This document shows positions 60,042 to 64,000 of a stretch of DNA of 64,000 bases, one piece after another; the first letter of the stretch is position 1, and each line of letters begins with the position of its first letter. Source of the DNA: Curtobacterium flaccumfaciens pv. betae (GTDB taxonomy: Bacteria; Actinomycetota; Actinomycetes; Actinomycetales; Microbacteriaceae); contig NZ_JAPJDC010000001.1 in the NCBI RefSeq assembly GCF_026241855.1, forward strand, positions 2,356,001-2,420,000, given 5' to 3'. A program made the translations under genes and the position numbers. The notes under the pieces were generated by a model. That model searched no databases, had not been told where the DNA came from, and saw only the letters and a list, made by a program, of their open reading frames with translations.

Positions 60042-60047
60042 TAGGGT
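60042..60047 (+). promoter_or_regulatory. Possible -10 for the GT4 gene at 60099
   Basis: TAGGGT lies 57 bases before the ATG, which has a GAGGAGG ribosome site. It starts inside the stop codon region of the preceding gene. Confidence 0.3.
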
Positions 60048-60098
60048 CGGCGTTCGGCCGCGCCGCGCGCACGGCAGCACCACGAGGAGGCGCACCAC

Positions 60099-61241
60099 AT
60101 GACAACGCTCCACGTCATCGTGGACCAGGTCGTCGCCCCGGTCCCCGGAGGCATCGGTCGGTACGCCGAAGAGCTCACCCGCCACCTCATCGAGCACGCC
60201 CCCGCCGGCTGCGAGGTGTCCGGCGTCGTCTCGGCGGTGGGCCGCGACGAACTCACCCACATCCGGACCCTGCTGCCCGGGCTCGCCGACCTCGACCGGC
60301 TGCCGCTCCCGCGCCGCGAGCTCTCCCTCGCCTGGCAGGGCGGGATCGTCGGCAGCCTGGCGAAGGGCATGGTGCACGCCCCGAGCGTGCTCGCCCCGTT
60401 GGTCCGGCACGACCGTTTCCAGGACCCGGGCCGGCAGACCGTCGTCACCGTGCACGACACGGTCCCGTGGACCAACCCCGAGACCCTGACGCCGCGCGGC
60501 GTCCACTTCCACAAGGCGATGGTCAAGCGTGCGTGGAAGCACGCCGACGCCGTGGTGGTGCCGACCCACGCGGTGGCGAGTGCGCTCAACGAGATCCACC
60601 GGTTCGACGACCGGCTCCGGGTCATCGGCGGAGCGCCGAGCGGGCGGCTCCGGCTGCCCGTCGACGCCGATCTCCGCGCCGAGCGGCTCGGGCTGCCCGA
60701 GCGGTACGTGTTGGCCGTCGGCACGCTCGAGCCGCGGAAGGCGCTGGGATCCCTGATCGAGGCGATGGCGCACCCCGACGCGCCGACGGACATCCCGCTC
60801 GTCATCTCCGGCCCGGACGGTTGGGGCGACGTCGACGTGTACGGCACGGCGGAACGAGCCGGTCTCTCGCGTGACCGGGTGAAGGTGCTCGGGCGGATCG
60901 ACGACGCCGACCTCGCCGTGGTCTACGACCGGGCCACCGTGTTCGTGTTCCCGAGCCTGGCCGAGGGGTTCGGGCTGCCCGTCATCGAGGCGATGAGCTT
61001 CGGCACCCCGGTCGTGCACTCGGACGACCCCGCCGTGTCCGAGGTCGCCTCCGACGCCGGTGTCACCGTCGCCATCGGTCCGAAGGAGTCCTACCCGGAG
61101 CGGCTCGCGCAGGCCGTCTACCAGGTGGTCAACGACCCCCTGCTCGCCGGGCAGCTGGCCGTCGCCGGCCCCGATCGCGCACGCATGTACGACTGGAGCG
61201 ATTCCGCCGCCGAGACCTGGCAGCTGCACGCCGACCTCTGA
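60099..61241 (+). CDS. Family 4 glycosyltransferase
   Basis: A 380-residue GT4 enzyme with VDQVVAPVPGGIGRYAEEL in the acceptor domain, VTVHDTVPWTNPETLTPRG, and the donor domain with VLAVGTLEPRKALGSLIEA and EGFGLPVIEAMSFGTPVVHS. These are mannosyltransferase-like features (similar to enzymes using GDP-mannose), though specificity is inferred. GAGGAGG lies 9 bases before the ATG. The last codons form the left arm of a hairpin that encloses the stop codon. Confidence 0.9.
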   Translation: MTTLHVIVDQVVAPVPGGIGRYAEELTRHLIEHAPAGCEVSGVVSAVGRDELTHIRTLLPGLADLDRLPLPRRELSLAWQGGIVGSLAKGMVHAPSVLAPLVRHDRFQDPGRQTVVTVHDTVPWTNPETLTPRGVHFHKAMVKRAWKHADAVVVPTHAVASALNEIHRFDDRLRVIGGAPSGRLRLPVDADLRAERLGLPERYVLAVGTLEPRKALGSLIEAMAHPDAPTDIPLVISGPDGWGDVDVYGTAERAGLSRDRVKVLGRIDDADLAVVYDRATVFVFPSLAEGFGLPVIEAMSFGTPVVHSDDPAVSEVASDAGVTVAIGPKESYPERLAQAVYQVVNDPLLAGQLAVAGPDRARMYDWSDSAAETWQLHADL

Positions 61242-61254
61242 CGGCGTGCAGCTG
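61221..61254 (+). terminator. Hairpin enclosing the GT4 stop codon
   Basis: CAGCTGCACGCC (61221-61232) pairs with GGCGTGCAGCTG (61243-61254), a 12-base stem with a 10-base loop that contains the TGA. It sits between converging genes; the GH16 gene ends at 61267. Confidence 0.6.
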
Positions 61255-61266
61255 CCCGTCCGGCGG

Positions 61267-62028
61267 TCAGCCCGTGTACGAGTAGGTCGTGACCCAGTCG
61301 ATGTACAGGTGGCCGACCCCGCCCCAGTTGCCCACCTGGAACATGTAGCGGTGCGCGGTGGTCGGGACGTCCCTGGTGACCGTCTTGATGACCTTCCCGT
61401 CGAGCGAGTACGACACGGACTTCCCGGGGATCCACTCGATCGAGTAGGTGTGCCACGAGCGCCACGTCGTCCCGGTGCTCAGGCTGGTCGCCGTCGCTTC
61501 ACGTCCGGGCGTCATCGAGTGGTGGTGCAGCATCGGAGCGGACTCGAAGTTGGCCTCCGGGTAGTCGATCTCCCCGTCCGACCACTTGTCCGACGTCGGC
61601 CACAGCATGAAGGCGGCACCGTTCCCGTTGCCGCCGGCGGCCATGGCGCGCACCGTGAACTTCCCGCCCTTGTGTCCCCACGCGCCCGTGGGCGAGCCGA
61701 ACGTGCCGGCTGACCCGCGCTTGCCGTCGAGACGGACGTCCATGTTCCCGTTGATCGCACTGATCTGCGTCCCCGAGTAGTACATCCCGCCCGTCCCGTC
61801 GGGGTAGGGCTGCCACGACTTCGCGTAGGACGCGGCGAACTTCCCCTTGGCCGCCGCGGTCGTCCGGAAGTCCTCGCGGAACGTCTGCTTGAACTTGCCG
61901 ATGTTCCCGACCGGCGCGGATGTGTTCGCTGCCGAGGCGGCGCTCACCTGACCGAACGGCCCGGCGACCAGCACGACTCCCAGGAGCACGACGGAGAGTG
62001 CGGCTCTCGTGATCGCGCGTTTCTGCAT
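61267..62028 (-). CDS. Secreted family 16 glycoside hydrolase
   Basis: A 253-residue exported enzyme. The signal peptide (about 1-33) ends in VSAASAA. The GH16 catalytic motif E-x-D-x-x-E is intact as EIDYPE (Glu153, Asp155, Glu158), and the beta-jelly-roll strands FMLWPTSDKW and HTYSIEWIPGKSVSYSLDG are clear. GH16 enzymes cut beta-1,3/1,4-glucans, galactans or related polymers, or transfer glycans. Placed at the end of the polysaccharide locus, it could trim or release the locus product. The 175-base gap upstream shows no clear promoter. Confidence 0.92.
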   Translation of the reverse strand: MQKRAITRAALSVVLLGVVLVAGPFGQVSAASAANTSAPVGNIGKFKQTFREDFRTTAAAKGKFAASYAKSWQPYPDGTGGMYYSGTQISAINGNMDVRLDGKRGSAGTFGSPTGAWGHKGGKFTVRAMAAGGNGNGAAFMLWPTSDKWSDGEIDYPEANFESAPMLHHHSMTPGREATATSLSTGTTWRSWHTYSIEWIPGKSVSYSLDGKVIKTVTRDVPTTAHRYMFQVGNWGGVGHLYIDWVTTYSYTG

Positions 62029-62203
62029 GAGCTGTCACTCCCTGACATGACGATTCGCACCCGTTCCCGTGGGTGCCGGACTGCCGGCCCTCGGCCGTCC
62101 GGGGTCCACGGTAGTTGCGTTGTCCATCCTGCGCGGGGGGTTGACTTCGCCAGGGCGTCCCCAGTACGAGGGGTGTCGAACGGTACGGGGAGCGCAGCGG
62201 ACG

Positions 62204-62716
62204 TCAGAGGGAGTCGCGGAGGCGCGCGGCCTTCTCCTCGACCAGGCGCTCGAGTCCTTCGGCGTACTCCGTGAGCCGCGCCGCGACACCGGGCTCGGAG
62301 GACCCGATGATCCGCGCGGCGAGCAGTCCGGCGTTCGCCGCGCCGTTGATCGCCATCGTCGCGACCGGGATGCCGGCCGGCATCTGGACGATCGACAGGA
62401 GCGAGTCGAGTCCGTCGAGCCGTGCCAGCTGGACGGGCACGCCGATCACGGGCAGCGTCGTCATCGAGGCCACCATGCCGGGCAGGTGGGCAGCCCCACC
62501 GGCACCGGCGATCACGACCCGGATGCCCCGCTGGGCGGCACCCCTGGCGAAGCGGGTCATCTTGTCGGGCGTGCGGTGCGCGGACACCACGTCCGCCTCG
62601 AACGGGATGCCGAGCTCGGCGAGGATGTCGGCCGCGGCCCGCATGGTCGGCCAGTCGGAGTCCGACCCCATGATGATCGAGACGAGCGGCTGTGCTGGGG
62701 CTGCGGAGTCGGTCAC
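62204..62716 (-). CDS. purE: N5-carboxyaminoimidazole ribonucleotide mutase
   Basis: A 170-residue class I PurE that converts N5-CAIR to CAIR in purine synthesis. [19 protein letters not shown] and [16 protein letters not shown] are the conserved substrate-binding and catalytic segments (Ser and His). The GTG at 62716 follows TAGGCT by 6 bases. purK, normally adjacent, is not in the window; the gene directly upstream is a glycosyltransferase whose TAG stop is part of the purE -10. Confidence 0.97.
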   Translation of the reverse strand: MTDSAAPAQPLVSIIMGSDSDWPTMRAAADILAELGIPFEADVVSAHRTPDKMTRFARGAAQRGIRVVIAGAGGAAHLPGMVASMTTLPVIGVPVQLARLDGLDSLLSIVQMPAGIPVATMAINGAANAGLLAARIIGSSEPGVAARLTEYAEGLERLVEEKAARLRDSL

Positions 62717-62728
62717 ACGCCGAGCCTA
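62717..62728 (-). promoter_or_regulatory. Leaderless-type -10 for purE overlapping the upstream stop codon
   Basis: TAGGCT (62728-62723, minus strand) is followed by 6 bases and the purE GTG. Its TAG is the stop codon of the glycosyltransferase gene. Confidence 0.5.
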
Positions 62729-63874
62729 GCCGAGCAGCACCCGCCGCCAGGTGTCACCGTCACGGCCGATCGTCCGCGCGTCGCGGACCCACCGCTCGGC
62801 CCGTTCGTCGGGCGCCCCACGCTCGACCGCGGCGCGGACGGCTGCCCGCCAGGCGTCGACGTCGTCGGGGACCCCGACCGCTCCGTACCGTTCGGCCACG
62901 GCGTACGACGGCCGGTCGGAGACCACGGCCGGCAGCCCGAGTGCCGTGTACTCCAGGAACTTCAGGTCGCTCTTCGCGCGGTTGAACTCCTCGTCGCGCA
63001 GCGGCGCGACCCCCGCACGCCAGCGCGCGCGGTGGGCGACGAGCCAGCGGGAGAACGCCGGGTAGTGCCCGTCGGGCACCTCGAGCCGGCGGAACCAGCC
63101 GGCGTCGCCGTCCTCGGTGACGCCGATGACCTCGAGCCGGATCGGGGTGCCGTCGGCGGTGGCCAGGTCGGCGAAGACGTCCCGGAGCAGTTCGAGGTCG
63201 GCGGCGTGGGTGAGCGTTCCCATGTACAGCACGCGGTGCTCGCCGGCCGGCCGTTCGTCGTCGTCGTCGGTCGCGCCGGACGTCCATAACCCCGGGTCGA
63301 GGGCGTTCGGCACGACCACGACGTGCCGGGCGACCGGACGCACCACCTCGGCGAGCTCCGGCGTGCTCACGATCACGGTGTCGGCGCCGCGCACCAGGGC
63401 GTCGATGGAGGCCAGGCGGTCCGGGTCGTACTCGGCACGGGCCAGCCGTGCCCGGCCGGACACCGTGAAGAAGTCGTCGTCGACCTCGGCCACCACCCGG
63501 ATCCCCCGCCGCGCCGCGGTCTCGAGGAAGGGCTGTACGACGGTGCGCGGCAGGACGTCGCGCTGCACGAGGACCGCGGTGTACGCGGTGGTGTCGGCGC
63601 CCGCGACGAAGGCCACGGGATCGACCTGTCGGACCTCGGCGGCACCGGCGTCCGACAGGTGCTCCACCCGGCGCACGACGCGGACGTGGGCGGACGCGGG
63701 GTGTGCACCGCCCGCGCCCGCGACGACGTACCCGAGGACCGGCAGCGGCACGGCTGGAGTGGCCGTCGCCTGCTGCTGCTCGGGCTGATGCTCGTGCTCG
63801 GCATCGGGACGCGGCGCGCCGACGACGGCGCGGCGGAGCCGACGGACGGCCCGGCGGACGAGTTCACGCGGCAT
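62726..63874 (-). CDS. Glycosyltransferase of GT-B type
   Basis: A 382-residue protein with a Gln/Pro-containing N-terminal region (1-45), then VLGYVVAGAGGAHPASAHVRV and a GT-B-like core: DVLPRTVVQPFLE, VAEVDDDFFTV, VVVVPNALDPGLW, VLYMGTLTHAADLELL and donor-side NRAKSDLKFLEYTALGLPAVVSD. The pattern is that of GT1/GT4-like enzymes from surface loci. The ATG at 63874 follows GAGAAT by 6 bases. It ends 10 bases before purE on the same strand. Confidence 0.82.
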   Translation of the reverse strand: MPRELVRRAVRRLRRAVVGAPRPDAEHEHQPEQQQATATPAVPLPVLGYVVAGAGGAHPASAHVRVVRRVEHLSDAGAAEVRQVDPVAFVAGADTTAYTAVLVQRDVLPRTVVQPFLETAARRGIRVVAEVDDDFFTVSGRARLARAEYDPDRLASIDALVRGADTVIVSTPELAEVVRPVARHVVVVPNALDPGLWTSGATDDDDERPAGEHRVLYMGTLTHAADLELLRDVFADLATADGTPIRLEVIGVTEDGDAGWFRRLEVPDGHYPAFSRWLVAHRARWRAGVAPLRDEEFNRAKSDLKFLEYTALGLPAVVSDRPSYAVAERYGAVGVPDDVDAWRAAVRAAVERGAPDERAERWVRDARTIGRDGDTWRRVLLG

Positions 63875-64000
63875 GGCGCCATTCTCCCGTACCCGCCGGA
63901 CGGTCGCAGCCGCACCCGCCCAGGCGACCGCTCCGCTCGCCCTCGCGGTCGCGGTCGCCGTCGCGGTCGCGGTCGCGGTCAGCGCACCTGCACCGTCGCG
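63873..64000 (+). CDS. Possible start of an exported protein (cut by window edge)
   Basis: An open frame from ATG 63873 runs to the end without a stop (42 codons). It has a basic N-terminus (SRTRR) and then a long Ala/Val hydrophobic run followed by SAPAPS, which looks like a signal peptide. The ATG overlaps the start codon of the divergent glycosyltransferase (CATG shared), which is unusual, and no ribosome site is seen. Could be chance. Confidence 0.3.
   Translation, partial: MAPFSRTRRTVAAAPAQATAPLALAVAVAVAVAVAVSAPAPS
63875..63886 (-). promoter_or_regulatory. Leaderless-type -10 for the glycosyltransferase at 63874
   Basis: GAGAAT (63886-63881, minus strand) is followed by 6 bases and the ATG. 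Lower confidence because the first base is not T. Confidence 0.35.
63945..63980. repeat. Six tandem copies of GCGGTC
   Basis: Hexamer GCGGTC occurs six times in a row; the third copy has one G-to-C change. Read on the plus strand it encodes alternating Ala-Val. Confidence 0.9.

Noticed and set aside
62141..62170. TTGACT-N18-TACGAG on the plus strand, antisense to purE
   Set aside because: The -10 lacks the final T and the only target would be antisense RNA; not enough support.
63945..63980. GCGGTC hexamer array as a CRISPR or iteron
   Set aside because: Units are 6 bases with no spacers and in frame with an open reading frame; simple sequence repeat.

Overview
The window is high-GC actinobacterial chromosome. 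Dense coding, many GTG starts, frequent 4-nt ATGA/GTGA overlaps and many probable leaderless genes fit Actinomycetia. The gene set (MtrAB-LpqB, WhiB, polyprenol-phosphomannose synthase, Wzm/Wzt-type exporter, large surface-glycan locus) and codon use suggest Microbacteriaceae, possibly a Curtobacterium-like genome; this assignment is inference. I see no tRNA, rRNA, CRISPR array, transposase, integrase or origin. No gene-free stretch exceeds about 205 bases.

Layout. (1) 1-7 kb, minus strand: secA (truncated by the window edge), hpf, comF, lpqB, mtrB, mtrA, in the order I recall for M. tuberculosis Rv3240c-Rv3246c. (2) 7-14.6 kb: a membrane protein with a Q/W/P-rich tail, DUF4129, DUF4350, MoxR ATPase and DUF58, all overlapping, followed by a SpoIIM-family protein and a divergent RDD protein. 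The last five resemble Rv3691-Rv3695. (3) 14.7-21.9 kb: ahcY, DUF3499, a degenerate zincin-like protein, DUF5719 coupled to a large membrane glycosyltransferase, and a WhiB regulator with an unusually clear promoter. (4) 22-62 kb: a roughly 40-kb surface-polysaccharide region. It holds sugar-nucleotide genes (galE, manA, rmlA, rmlC, rmlB, rmlD and an extra epimerase), many GT2/GT4/CgeB-type glycosyltransferases, two O-antigen ligase/polymerase-like proteins, two membrane acyltransferases, a two-gene ABC polysaccharide exporter, a YfhO-like protein and a YbhN-type membrane protein. It also encodes four exported wall or glycan proteins: a lysozyme-like repeat protein with a coupled lipoprotein partner, a three-repeat secreted protein with a glycosidase-like C-terminus, and a GH16 enzyme. 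(5) 62-64 kb: purE, another glycosyltransferase and the truncated start of a possible exported protein.

How it fits together. GalE, ManA and RmlABCD would supply UDP-galactose, mannose precursors and dTDP-L-rhamnose. The GT2/GT4 enzymes would assemble chains on a polyprenyl carrier, the ABC pair would export them, the ligase/polymerase-like proteins would extend or attach them, and the acyltransferases would decorate them. The secreted hydrolases could trim wall or glycan. The polysaccharide block lies between landmarks (whiB2-like gene and purE) that are near each other in other actinobacteria, so it looks like a strain- or lineage-variable insert in a conserved backbone.

Regulation seen in sequence. 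At least ten genes start 6-7 bases after a TANNNT-like -10 element, consistent with leaderless transcription. Intergenic ends carry strong GC-rich hairpins without U-tracts, several sharing a GGAGGCGCG arm.
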